This document shows positions 1 to 7,978 of a DNA stretch of 64,000 nucleotides, piece by piece; the first letter of the stretch is position 1, and the number at the start of each line of letters is the position of its first letter. Below the pieces are notes generated by a model. The model was not told the origin of the DNA. It was given only the letters and a program-made list of their open reading frames with translations, and ran no database searches. The stretch comes from Synechococcus sp. PCC 7335 (GTDB taxonomy: Bacteria; Cyanobacteriota; Cyanobacteriia; Phormidesmidales; Phormidesmidaceae), in assembly GCF_000155595.1 (NCBI RefSeq), contig NZ_DS989905.1:695040-759039 (forward strand), read 5' to 3'. A program made the translations under genes and the position numbers.

Positions 1-297
1 GTAGCTCCGGGCAGGTCGGCTGAACTCAGGTCAGATTCACTTAGGTCGGCTTCACTTAGGTTCGCCCCCATCAGATTGGCTTTGTCCAGAGTGGCTCCAT
101 CCAGGTTGGCTTCGCTCAGGTTGGCCCCGCGCAGATCGGCTCCACTCAGGTCGGCGTTGCTCAACATAGCATCGCCTAGATCAGCTTCGCGCAGATCTAG
201 GCGATGCTATGTTGGCTTCGAATAGAATGGCTGCGCGCAGATTCTCTCCGCGCAGATCCTTTCCACGTAAATAGGGAGGTTTTCCATAGTGACCCAT
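1..297 (-). pseudogene. Pentapeptide-repeat protein, 5' part, broken by a hairpin insertion (runs off window)
   Basis: On the minus strand an ATG at 297 opens a frame beginning MGHYGKPPYLRGKDLRGENL, already in the A(D/N)LxX pentapeptide rhythm, but it reaches a TGA after about 38 codons. From about position 196 down to 1 a different frame carries perfect pentapeptide repeats ([17 protein letters not shown], then many more) and leaves the window. The frame change coincides with a perfect inverted repeat at 162-214. Pentapeptide proteins fold as right-handed quadrilateral beta helices; no specific function can be assigned. The downstream part could still be made from the internal ATG at about 210, but no good ribosome site precedes it. 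Either a broken gene or a gene with a shorter real start. Confidence 0.7.
162..214. repeat. Perfect 21-bp inverted repeat with 11-nt loop inside pentapeptide gene
   Basis: Arms 162-182 and 194-214 are exact reverse complements; the loop is 183-193. The right arm (plus-strand coordinates) is in the good pentapeptide frame and looks ancestral, whereas the left arm breaks the frame. This is the signature expected of a template-switch (snap-back) replication error copying one arm as its complement. Confidence 0.9.
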
Positions 298-1030
298 ATG
301 ACAGCTTTCTCCCCCCAAAATTATGGTGAGGGGCAATCGTCTAGCACGGCAATAACTTAACTAGCAAGCGATCACACCTCTACCTATCATTGTTCCCGAT
401 TCGCTTTTTGAATTCATCTGGCAAACAAAATATCCAGTGAGGGGTACGAGGCCTGTGTATAGAGTTCGAGAAATTTTGGCCTTTAAGCCTAAAACCCTCG
501 CATAGCAACGCTTTCTAGGGTAAGTATTTATACTTATAATTAATTGTTACATACAGAATAGATGCCTGAAAGTATTGAAAGCTCGTTCAATATTGAGTAT
601 TCAGCATACTTAAAGGCCAAAATTGTTCCGATTCTATACACAGGCGGAGTAGGGATCTTCCGAACTTTTGGTGATCCGAGGAATTTGGCCTCAAAAGCTA
701 AGATTTTGACTGAAGTGATTCGTGCAAAAACAAGGGTTCCAGCGCTCAAAGTAGTTAACCAAGGAAAGGTCTTTATGCGAACACCATATGTTCACCAAAA
801 GCTGGTAAGAGCCTAGCCCTCTTGACATTTAACATACGGCTTTGATCGCTTTCTCGCGTAGGTCTTGACCATAGGGGGCAGGCATAGGCGATCACACAAA
901 CTGACGACCCTACTATTATGTCCCTACTCTACGGCGGATTGCTATAAAACAACAAATCGCACTCGGTCTGATGCCCCCCCAGCGGATGTTGCGCTTAAAA
1001 AGATTCTGCTATGCTCCGGTGACATAAAGC
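298..1030. other. Intergenic stretch with a MITE-like inverted repeat
   Basis: No gene I can support. It holds the inverted repeat described at 452-645. An open frame of 84 codons at 562-816 overlaps one arm of that repeat, has no recognisable domain and no convincing ribosome site, so I do not call it. Confidence 0.5.
452..645. repeat. MITE-like element, imperfect terminal inverted repeats of about 34 bp
   Basis: The left arm (about 452-485, containing CCTGTGTATAGAG and AATTTTGGCC) is matched in reverse complement by the right arm (about 611-645, GGCCAAAATTGTTCC then CTATACACAGG), with a few mismatches. A further copy of one arm lies at 5893-5925 at the broken end of the cydA remnant, so the arm is a dispersed repeat. 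It is too short to encode a transposase; a non-autonomous element is the natural reading. Confidence 0.6.
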
Positions 1031-1528
1031 ATGAGCACTTGCATGACCGCAGAAGAACTTTTGCAACAATACCAATCTGGAGAGCGAGATTTCCGTGGAA
1101 TTAAGCTCAAGGGCGTTTTCTTACGCGATCAGTGTCTGCGCGGTATTGACCTTAGCTGCGCAGACCTCAGAGGCGCTTCGCTGATGGGCGCAGACCTCAG
1201 TGGAGCCAATTTGAAACGGGCTGACTTTAGCGGAGCCTTTTTAATTTTGGCGCAGTTGAACCAAGCGGATCTCACCCAGGCAAATCTGACGAATGCCTTT
1301 TTAATTTTGGCTAATTTGCAACAATGTTGCCTTACGCAGGCTAATTTGGCCCGAGCCAACTTCACTGGAGCCAATCTATCGAAGGTAACCGGACTAACCG
1401 AGGGACTGCTCAGCGGCGCTGTTTTGGCCAGTGCTAATCCTTCTCAGAAAATGAAAACGCCTAATCTTGATGCTATCTCGAAAAAGTTCAGTGAGCTAGT
1501 CGTTTCAAGTTTCACCTATCGCTCTTAA
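1031..1528 (+). CDS. Pentapeptide-repeat protein
   Basis: A 165-residue cytoplasmic protein. Residues 1-25 (containing LLQQYQSGERDFRGIKL) are the usual short lead-in of cyanobacterial pentapeptide proteins, and residues about 30-125 are uninterrupted A(D/N)L-type pentapeptides such as DLRGASLMGADLSGANL. The last 35 residues are non-repetitive. The fold is a quadrilateral beta helix; such proteins have no common biochemical activity, so none is assigned. Alternative start at 1043 (second Met); neither start has a strong ribosome site. The lead-in is shared with the protein at 19389-20063 (YNAGERDFSAL), so these are two members of one family in this window. Confidence 0.85.
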   Translation: MSTCMTAEELLQQYQSGERDFRGIKLKGVFLRDQCLRGIDLSCADLRGASLMGADLSGANLKRADFSGAFLILAQLNQADLTQANLTNAFLILANLQQCCLTQANLARANFTGANLSKVTGLTEGLLSGAVLASANPSQKMKTPNLDAISKKFSELVVSSFTYRS

Positions 1529-1677
1529 ATGACTTTGGAGATCAAACCGTTGTAAGCACTGAAATCTCGCATGAGTTGTTGTTCATCAAGTAACGATTTT
1601 ACCGTCGTTTCAGCCATCACTTTCCGAGAACCCTTGAAGAGCGCTATTGCATCCGAATAGCCATCTAGGACATATGT
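1525..1677 (-). other. Possible gene remnant, about 50 codons
   Basis: Minus-strand reading gives an open stretch with natural-looking composition (for example DGYSDAIALFKGSRKVMAE and KSLLDEQQLMRDF) ending at a TAA at 1525-1527 that overlaps the stop of the convergent pentapeptide gene. There is an upstream in-frame TAG at 1678-1680 and no ATG at its head, so it would be the 3' end of a lost gene. Product unknown. The rest of the gap to 2062 shows nothing I can name, apart from a weak resemblance at 1755-1782 to the repeat at 452. Confidence 0.3.
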
Positions 1678-2062
1678 CTAAAAGCATCGTCAACCACATC
1701 TCATAGGCTCTCGAACTGTTGTATCGTCTTTCCTAGATAGTACTTCAGGTTCGCCTATGCATAGAAGCCGAGAAATTCTGACAGATAAGCTCATTGTTTC
1801 AGATTCTATTGCCGATTTCTCAAGGGTTACAGGCATTGCCAAAGCTAAGTACAATTTTTTAATGAGCATAGATGCTTAGTGGTGAAGCCATTGTCAGTAA
1901 AGCGTTTTAGCCTTATCTGTTAAAATTTCTCTGTGCCTATACGCGGGCCTTAATGGTTACTGGTGTTTCTTTTGCCAAGTGGCAGCGCAAATTTGATACA
2001 CAGATATCCTTGTTACACTGAGTCAACATGATACGCAATAGCGTATTACTCGGGAAGAAACC

Positions 2063-2887
2063 ATGAAACCTAGCAAATTCATCGGGATGTTTTTAGGGGC
2101 GACAGTGATGATGGCCGCTGTAGGGAACCGAGCAAGAGCGACCGAGCACAAAAAGGCGGTGTATGCTCAACTGCCACAGTCATCAATCCACATAGCAGTA
2201 ACGTCTACAAATAGCTTGGTGGAGCAAGGTAGACAGGAAGCTGAGCAAGGACAGCTTGAAGAGGCGATCTCTACGTACAATCGAGCCATTCAAGCAGACC
2301 CACAAAACGCTGAAGCCTACCGCTACCGAGGTCTTGCCTATCACGACTTGGGTAACTACTCACAGGCGATCGACGATTTTTCAACGGCTCTTCAGTTTCA
2401 GCCCAACGACCCAGAGACGCTGTATCATCGGGGCGAAGCCTACTCTCACACACCGGATATCAACGCCGCCTTGTCGGATTTATCGCAGGCGATAGAGCTA
2501 GCTCCCGACTTTGTTCAGCCTTACATAGACCGCAGCATCATTTTGGCGGTTACAGGACAGTTTCCACTAGCTCTAAGCGATTTAGACAGCGCAATCTCGC
2601 TTGCCCCCGACAATGCCGATGCCTATTACAACCGAGGTAAAGTCTACACCGAACTAGGCAATGCGGAAGCAGCATTGACAGACTTTGGCACAGCGATTGA
2701 ACTCGCCCCAAACTTGGCAGAAGCCTTTGGCAATCGTGGGCTCTTACACTATCAGCTCGGCGACTCCAATGCAGCCATCGAGGATTTGCAGCAGGCTGCT
2801 AACTTATTTCAAGCAAGAGGCGATCAGCAGAGCTATCAGCAGACAGTCTATTTTATCCAGCAGGTTCAGCAAGGTGGGCCGACATAG
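2063..2887 (+). CDS. Exported tetratricopeptide-repeat protein
   Basis: 274 residues. Residues 1-27 form a signal peptide (basic start, hydrophobic GMFLGATVMMAAVG, then ARA). From about residue 53 to 265 there are six TPR units with the typical W/Y-L-G-Y-A-F-A-P pattern, e.g. AYRYRGLAYHDLGNYSQAID and AYYNRGKVYTELGNAEAAL, each ending in P. TPR arrays are protein-binding scaffolds; this one would act in the periplasm or thylakoid lumen. The partner is unknown. It stands alone upstream of the zinc regulator and is separated from it by a zinc-type operator, so it is probably not part of that operon. Confidence 0.85.
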   Translation: MKPSKFIGMFLGATVMMAAVGNRARATEHKKAVYAQLPQSSIHIAVTSTNSLVEQGRQEAEQGQLEEAISTYNRAIQADPQNAEAYRYRGLAYHDLGNYSQAIDDFSTALQFQPNDPETLYHRGEAYSHTPDINAALSDLSQAIELAPDFVQPYIDRSIILAVTGQFPLALSDLDSAISLAPDNADAYYNRGKVYTELGNAEAALTDFGTAIELAPNLAEAFGNRGLLHYQLGDSNAAIEDLQQAANLFQARGDQQSYQQTVYFIQQVQQGGPT

Positions 2888-2918
2888 CTATTTCTTGGCT
2901 ATTTTCCGATATTGCATT

Positions 2919-2938
2919 ATCTGAACAGGTTTTCAGAT
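2919..2938. promoter_or_regulatory. Candidate ZiaR/SmtB operator upstream of ziaR
   Basis: ATCTGAACA-GG-TTTTCAGAT is a 9-2-9 palindrome with one mismatch between arms. It is nearly the same as the site at 3776-3795 in front of ziaA and has the shape of SmtB/ZiaR operators. It lies 49 bp before the regulator start, as expected for autoregulation. Confidence 0.7.
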
Positions 2939-2986
2939 GTGAATGATTCTCAGTATCATAAAAGAGTTGCACAGTGCTGATGAAGA

Positions 2987-3418
2987 ATGGCTAGCTCCAA
3001 GCCCGCAAGAAAGAAGAAGGCTAAAAAGGAGTTTACAAACAAAAAAAATAGAAGAGAGGCATCGGCTGATGCACCTAGCTGCGAAGCCTCGTTGGTACAT
3101 CTTGATAATGTACGGCAAGTGCAGCCGGAGGTAATTGCAACCGAGCAGGCACAGCACATGGCAGAGTTCTTTAGTGCTCTGTCAGACCCTCACCGACTGA
3201 AACTTTTATCTGCATTAGCACAGCAGGAGCTATGCGTCTGCGATTTGGCGGCGGCTGTAAAGATGGGCGAATCGGCAGTGTCTCATCAACTGCGGGTGCT
3301 GAGATCGCATCGCTTGGTCAAATATCGAAAGCTAGGCCGAAACGTCTGCTACAGTTTAGCCGATGAACACATCATGACCATTTATCGAGTAGTGGCTGAG
3401 CATTTGAATGAAACCTAG
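2987..3418 (+). CDS. ziaR: ArsR/SmtB-family zinc-responsive repressor
   Basis: 143 residues: a lysine-rich head, then a winged helix-turn-helix with the recognition helix SAVSHQLRVLRSHRLVKY. The C-terminal helix DEHIMTIYRVVAEHLNE keeps the four alpha5 zinc ligands in SmtB spacing (D, H two later, H thirteen later, E sixteen later), and ELCVCDL carries the alpha3 cysteines found in ZiaR. Zn binding releases DNA in this family. The neighbour at 3822 is a zinc P-type ATPase, and matching palindromes precede both genes. ZiaR of Synechocystis is the closest relative I recognise. The start is uncertain because no strong ribosome site is visible. Confidence 0.88.
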   Translation: MASSKPARKKKAKKEFTNKKNRREASADAPSCEASLVHLDNVRQVQPEVIATEQAQHMAEFFSALSDPHRLKLLSALAQQELCVCDLAAAVKMGESAVSHQLRVLRSHRLVKYRKLGRNVCYSLADEHIMTIYRVVAEHLNET

Positions 3419-3463
3419 ATTTGGCTAGTCCGTCTGCTGAGCTGTCTGCGTTGTTCAAAGAAC

Positions 3464-3733
3464 TTAGCTCGGATCGATTAGTGTAAATCGATAGGGGCCA
3501 GTGGAAACGATGGTGGTTGCTGTCGCTGGGGCCATTGGGTTAACCGTAGTGTGATGCCGACGAAAAGCAACCACTCCAGACAGGCTGATCGCACTACCTA
3601 TTGAAGCTAGGACGACAGCTATAACCAGCCGTCCTGGAACTAGCCAAGTCAGACCCGGCAGCAACAAGGTCACGGCTATCATTAGCGCGGCAAACCCAGC
3701 GATGATAGCGACTGGTGGGATTTTAAGCTCCAT
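3464..3733 (-). pseudogene. Truncated isoprenylcysteine carboxyl methyltransferase-like membrane protein
   Basis: The start is the ATG at 3733, preceded by GGAG (MELKIPPVAI...). Residues 1-60 hold two hydrophobic segments, and residues 70-85 match the family motif leading into the catalytic half (HHTTVNP, then STGPYRFT). In intact ICMT-family methyltransferases this continues RNPMYLG...; here it ends in LIDPS and a stop, so the whole S-adenosylmethionine-binding C-terminal half is missing. It is divergent from ziaA, with the zinc operator between them, and may still be transcribed. Confidence 0.7.
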
Positions 3734-3775
3734 GTCTCCATATTGACGCAAGCACTCTTTCCTACATCGTATATT

Positions 3776-3795
3776 ATCTGAATAGATATTCATAT
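3776..3795. promoter_or_regulatory. Candidate ZiaR operator upstream of ziaA
   Basis: ATCTGAATA-GA-TATTCATAT, a 9-2-9 palindrome with one mismatch, 27 bp before the ziaA start. It pairs with the similar site at 2919-2938. Confidence 0.75.
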
Positions 3796-3821
3796 ATTCA
3801 TCTTTTCTGGCGGGTTGCCCT

Positions 3822-5765
3822 ATGTCATCATCTCAAGGTCACTGCTGCGACCACGGTCACGATCACGGCTCCGGTGAATTCAACTTGCGTAAGGCGTTGA
3901 CCCCTATTGCTATCGCTGGTGTTCTGTTTCTAGCTGGTTTCATCTTCAACGAGCCACTGCATAACACGCCCCTTGCGATCGCAGAATACGCTGTCCTTAT
4001 TCCGGCCTATATCATCAGCGGTTGGAATGTGCTCACCACCGCCGGACGCAACATTCTGCGAGGTCGGGTGTTCGACGAAAACTTTCTGATGACGATTGCG
4101 ACATTGGGGGCGATCGCCATTCACGAGATACCTGAAGCCGTCGCGGTGATGCTGTTCTTTCAGGTAGGAGAGCTGTTTCAAGATTATGCTGTGGGGCGAT
4201 CGCGTAAGTCTATCAAATCGCTATTAGAAGTGCGTCCTGACACTGCCAACTTGAAAGTAAACGGCGAAATCCGCGAAGTTTCTCCTGAGTCAGTCAACGT
4301 AGGCGATGTCGTAATCGTCCGCCCTGGCGAAAAAGTCCCACTCGATGGCGAGATTTTAGATGGCAGCTCTCAAGTAGATACCTCTGCTCTCACAGGAGAA
4401 TCTGTCCCTCGAAAGGTGAGCACAGGTGAAACCGTACTTTCTGGGATGATTAACCAATCTGGTGTACTTTCGCTTCGCGTCACTAAGCCGTTCAACGAGT
4501 CCTCAATCTCTAAAATATTAGAGCTGGTAGAAAACGCCAGTAGTAAGAAGGCTGATACTGAAAAGTTCATCACACGCTTTGCTCGATACTACACCCCTGT
4601 TGTGGTGCTGCTTTCCTTAGCAATAGCCATACTGCCACCACTTTTTATCGCTGATGCATCGCCAGCAGTATGGACGTATCGAGCGCTCGTCCTGCTCGTT
4701 ATTTCCTGTCCTTGTGGCTTGGTCATCAGCATTCCGCTAGGCTACTTCGGTGGCATTGGCGGCGCGGCCAAGCGGGGCATTTTAGTCAAAGGTTCCAAGT
4801 TTCTCGATGCGCTGACTCAGGTAGATACAGTTGTCTTTGATAAAACAGGAACACTAACCAAGGGAAACTTTCGTGTCAACGAGATTGTTGTTGCAAATGG
4901 CTTAAATGAGCATCAACTGTTGGAACTAGCCGCACAAGTCGAGTCACAGTCTAATCATCCAGTGGCTCAGTCAATTCAGCAAGCCTACGGCAAACCTGTT
5001 AACAGTTCTACTCTGCAAGATTACGAAGAGATTAGCGGTCATGGCATTCGGGCCAAGTTCAACGGGAGCACCGTTCTAGCCGGGAATGACCGATTGCTGC
5101 ACCGAGAAAACATTCCTCACGATGTTTGCAGTGTAGAAGGAACGGTTGCTCACATCGCTGTTGATGGAACGTATTCAGGGCGGATCATCATTGCTGATGA
5201 GCTTAAACAAGATGCTGCAGAAGCTATCAGTGCTTTGAAGCAGCAGGGCATTCAGACCATTATGCTCACTGGGGATAGCCAATCGGTTGCGGATGCAGTT
5301 GCTAGGCGCTTAGGACTTGATCAGTACCGAGCCGAGCTGCTACCAGAAGACAAAGTAGATGCTTTAGAAGAGTTCCTACAACCTGCTATTAACGCTAAGA
5401 AGAAAGTTGTCTTTGTTGGTGATGGCATCAATGATGCCCCTGTCATTACCAGAGCCGATGTCGGTATGGCGATGGGTGGACTAGGCTCGGATGCGGCGAT
5501 TGAAACGGCAGATGTGGTGATTATGACGGATGCACCTTCTAAGGTCGCTGAGGCGATCTCCCTTGCCCGTCGCACTCTTCGCATCGTCTGGCAAAACATT
5601 ATCCTTGCCATGACGGTGAAAGCTGTCTTTATTGGACTTGGCGCAATTGGATTAGCAACACTCTGGGAAGCCGTATTCGCTGATGTTGGTGTTGCGCTGC
5701 TGGCTATCTTTAACGCAAGCCGTATTCTCAAAGTAACGCCAGTTAAGCTAATAAAGACCGTCTAA
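3822..5765 (+). CDS. ziaA: P1B-type zinc(/cadmium/lead)-exporting ATPase
   Basis: 647 residues, an inner-membrane metal pump. The N-terminus has no full HMA domain but a Cys/His-rich segment (GHCCDHGHDHG) likely to bind zinc. Key motifs are in order: the actuator TGES (about residue 190), the transmembrane ion site CPC (SCPCGLV, about 298), the phosphorylation site DKTGTLT, HP (SNHPVA) in the nucleotide domain, and GDGINDAP near 535. CPC plus an N-terminal His-rich tail points to Zn2+/Cd2+/Pb2+. ZiaR and its operators lie just upstream, so induction by zinc is expected. The gene appears complete. Confidence 0.92.
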   Translation: MSSSQGHCCDHGHDHGSGEFNLRKALTPIAIAGVLFLAGFIFNEPLHNTPLAIAEYAVLIPAYIISGWNVLTTAGRNILRGRVFDENFLMTIATLGAIAIHEIPEAVAVMLFFQVGELFQDYAVGRSRKSIKSLLEVRPDTANLKVNGEIREVSPESVNVGDVVIVRPGEKVPLDGEILDGSSQVDTSALTGESVPRKVSTGETVLSGMINQSGVLSLRVTKPFNESSISKILELVENASSKKADTEKFITRFARYYTPVVVLLSLAIAILPPLFIADASPAVWTYRALVLLVISCPCGLVISIPLGYFGGIGGAAKRGILVKGSKFLDALTQVDTVVFDKTGTLTKGNFRVNEIVVANGLNEHQLLELAAQVESQSNHPVAQSIQQAYGKPVNSSTLQDYEEISGHGIRAKFNGSTVLAGNDRLLHRENIPHDVCSVEGTVAHIAVDGTYSGRIIIADELKQDAAEAISALKQQGIQTIMLTGDSQSVADAVARRLGLDQYRAELLPEDKVDALEEFLQPAINAKKKVVFVGDGINDAPVITRADVGMAMGGLGSDAAIETADVVIMTDAPSKVAEAISLARRTLRIVWQNIILAMTVKAVFIGLGAIGLATLWEAVFADVGVALLAIFNASRILKVTPVKLIKTV

Positions 5766-5892
5766 TATTTCCTCTAGTCTTCTTGGGTAACGTACCAAAA
5801 ACGCCTCAAAAATTACGAAGCTCATTTCTATGAGGCGGAGCGGAGCGGCTAAAAGTTAGACCTCAAACCCTTGTGCATGACTGAATCTGAGC

Positions 5893-5925
5893 CTTAAAGG
5901 CCAAAATTTCTCCGATTCTATACGA
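5893..5925. repeat. Solo copy of the 452-645 repeat arm
   Basis: CTTAAAGGCCAAAATTTC followed by TCCGATTCTATAC matches the right arm at 611-645 with about two changes. It sits exactly where the cydA remnant loses homology, suggesting the element took part in the truncation. Confidence 0.65.
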
Positions 5926-6693
5926 CACTGTTGGCGAAGAGACCGAAAAAAAGTGTGGGAAAGCCCGGAAACTCGTTGATCAGCCGTTCAAGCCGCTTGA
6001 GTAGCGAGTTCTGGATACCACCGCTCAAAGGTTTTACGCCAGTCGCCATCAAGCACCTTCGTCCTATTAGCACGTACCACGCGCTAATACCACCAATCAC
6101 AAACAGCGAGGTTTCCAAAGTGGCAAAGAACATATGCAGCACGCTAGTGCGCATAAACGGGCTAAACATAGCCTGAAAGTAGTCGCGGACAATGAACTTG
6201 CCGTCAATAAATTCACCGCCAGCAGGCGTCTGCATCCAGGAGTTTGCGATCAAAATCCAGAAGGTAGAGAGGTTTGCACCAAAGGCAACCATCACCGTAG
6301 AAAACAGATGCACGTAGGGATTCACCCGCTCCCATCCGAACAGCATAATGCCAAAAAGCCAGCCTCTAACATGAAGGCCATCGAAGCTTCAAAGCCTAAA
6401 ATGCTACCAAAAAAGTCTCCAGCCGCTTCTGAGAACGGTGCCCAGTTTGTACCAAACTGAAACTCCATGGGAATGCCCGTTGCAACGCCGATGCCAAAGT
6501 TGAGCACATATAGCTTTGACCAAAACCGAGCGTGGTAGTAGTAGTCAGGATTTTTTGTCTTTAGCCAAAGAATTTCGACAACGACTAAGTAGATGCCCAT
6601 GCCTGTTGTCAGCACTGGCCAGAGCATGTGAAAGATTGCGGTAAGCGCAAACTGCATCCGAGAGAGAATGTAGGAATCTGGTAAGAAGTCCAT
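5918..6693 (-). pseudogene. cydA: Cytochrome bd oxidase subunit I, frameshifted and truncated
   Basis: The first frame (6693-6322) begins MDFLPDSYILSRMQFALTAI, the CydA N-terminus with its heme-ligand helix (QFALTAIFHMLWP), and runs to EAGFLAL before changing frame. The second frame (from about 6346) continues LFGWERVNPYVHLFSTVMVA and ends after about 240 residues in all, in non-homologous sequence beside the repeat at 5893-5925. Full CydA is about 450-520 residues, and no cydB follows. In the bd oxidase this subunit would carry hemes b558, b595 and d and oxidise quinol with high oxygen affinity. The reading is a dead gene whose promoter region still holds the regulon palindrome at 6809. Confidence 0.9.
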
Positions 6694-6808
6694 TAGCGGT
6701 TAAAAACTAGGTAAGGGGGAAAAGGTAGCAGCTTCACATGAGCCCCAAAGCTTTTGTATTAAAGCTATTGAGATAGATTATTCGTGATTTTTGGGTGGCA
6801 CGCATAAC

Positions 6809-6828
6809 ATACTACTGAATAGCTATAT
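6809..6828. promoter_or_regulatory. Regulon palindrome, copy 1 (upstream of cydA remnant)
   Basis: ATACTACTGAATAGCTATAT resembles the family ATATnACTATATAGTnnTAT; the half-site ATACTACT is identical to the reverse complement of the right half of the 14090 copy. It is one of the weaker members of the set. Confidence 0.5.
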
Positions 6829-6934
6829 AAATATAAACAATTTTTCTGACTTCTTTTATATCTGCTACCTAAGCAGTTGGCTCGGCCTTAAATTGCAGGT
6901 AGATATGAATAAACCGTCAGTTGATAGCAGTCGC

Positions 6935-7462
6935 TCATTTTGATGTGACAAGCTGTTCGCCAGCCTCTTTCCAACCTTGAATGCTCGGTGGAAATCCTCG
7001 AACATTGTCATATCCCAGCAGCCTTAGGGTCATTACGCTAATGCCGGTGCGATATCCCGATGAGCAGTAGAGAATTACAGGCTTTGTTTGAGGGATCTGT
7101 TTGAGGTTGGTAGTGAGAGTTCGCAGCGGAATATTCACAGCCCCTTCAATATGACCAGCTGCGAACTCGTTAGGCTCTCGAACATCTACTAACATAGCCG
7201 TACCGTTCTCAACGCTTTTCTTGACTCGGTCTATTCGTTTGATCGTGTAATAGTCGTTAGGGAGCGAAACGAGAAAAGTTTCTACTTCGGCGAAGTCTGA
7301 GCTGTTGGTAGGGGTTGTTGCTAACTGACTAAGTAATTGAGCGGAGGCAGTGTTTGCTTCGAGGGGAGCTGCCTTTGCCAAAGGAGTCGGTATGACACCT
7401 AACCACAGAGTGAAGCAAAGTAAGGCAGCAGCAAAAAATGCAATAGGTCTTTTCACTGGCAT
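6935..7462 (-). CDS. Exported rhodanese-domain protein
   Basis: 175 residues. Residues 1-31 are a signal peptide (basic KRPIAF, hydrophobic AAALLCFTLW, then AKA). A single rhodanese domain follows, with DVREPNEFAAGHIEGAVNIP and the active-site loop CSSGYRTG (catalytic Cys about residue 143). Rhodaneses carry sulfane sulfur as a cysteine persulfide; this one would work in the periplasm or lumen. It is the last gene of a leftward run (rhodanese, transporter, methyltransferase, DsrE, this gene) with short gaps, which supports a role in handling sulfur compounds. A partner for periplasmic sulfide oxidation is plausible but not shown. Confidence 0.85.
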   Translation of the reverse strand: MPVKRPIAFFAAALLCFTLWLGVIPTPLAKAAPLEANTASAQLLSQLATTPTNSSDFAEVETFLVSLPNDYYTIKRIDRVKKSVENGTAMLVDVREPNEFAAGHIEGAVNIPLRTLTTNLKQIPQTKPVILYCSSGYRTGISVMTLRLLGYDNVRGFPPSIQGWKEAGEQLVTSK

Positions 7463-7556
7463 GAGTAATCCTCCGATAGGTCTATTGAGAAGTTGATCGC
7501 ATCTAGGACCGCGTACTTCCTGGACTAGATTTTAAAGCGGTTAGCTAGGCGGAGGC

Positions 7557-7925
7557 TTAATAGTCCAACGATAAAATTCGCCCCTGCGTAAATTCAAAAA
7601 AAGCTTCTTTCTCAGCTAAGCGAACCCCCGGAAGTAGAGACTCTGGCGTAAGATCGGCAGCCTTTAGGCACATTGGACAAATGCAGATACTCACGCCTTT
7701 CTCGATCAATCTGGTCAGCAGCGTTTGGCTAGATTCAAACGACTTGAGTTCAATTGACTCTGCATCTTTTAACGGGACTTCGACCCCTTTAATATCAAAA
7801 AAGAGCAGGACATCTTTATTCTCGGACATCTTTTCAGCCAGTGTGAGGGCCATCAAAACGCGCTGAGCAGATTCAGCACCTCGGCTAACGTGAATGAATA
7901 CACCGTCTTTAGGTTTCGTAGTCAT
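7557..7925 (-). CDS. DsrE/DsrF-like sulfur-relay family protein
   Basis: 122 residues, cytoplasmic. It has the DsrE-like alpha/beta fold pattern: VFIHVSRG near the N-terminus, VLLFFDIKGVE in the middle strand and the conserved cysteine segment ISICICPMCLKAADL at about residues 79-92. DsrE-type proteins move persulfide sulfur between partners. It lies between a methyltransferase and an exported rhodanese in one leftward operon, so sulfur transfer is the natural role. Family members of this subtype are usually annotated only as DsrE-family, and the acceptor cannot be told from the sequence. Confidence 0.75.
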   Translation of the reverse strand: MTTKPKDGVFIHVSRGAESAQRVLMALTLAEKMSENKDVLLFFDIKGVEVPLKDAESIELKSFESSQTLLTRLIEKGVSICICPMCLKAADLTPESLLPGVRLAEKEAFFEFTQGRILSLDY

Positions 7926-7978
7926 GGAAGAGTCTCCAGTAGAAGATAGCGATTTCTGTGGTGCTACCTAGTGAACAA

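Noticed and set aside
562-816. 84-codon open frame as a gene
   Set aside because: It overlaps an arm of the MITE-like repeat, has no recognisable domain and weak ribosome-site support.
1129-1374. Minus-strand open frames opposite pentapeptide genes
   Set aside because: They are shadows of repetitive codons on the plus strand.
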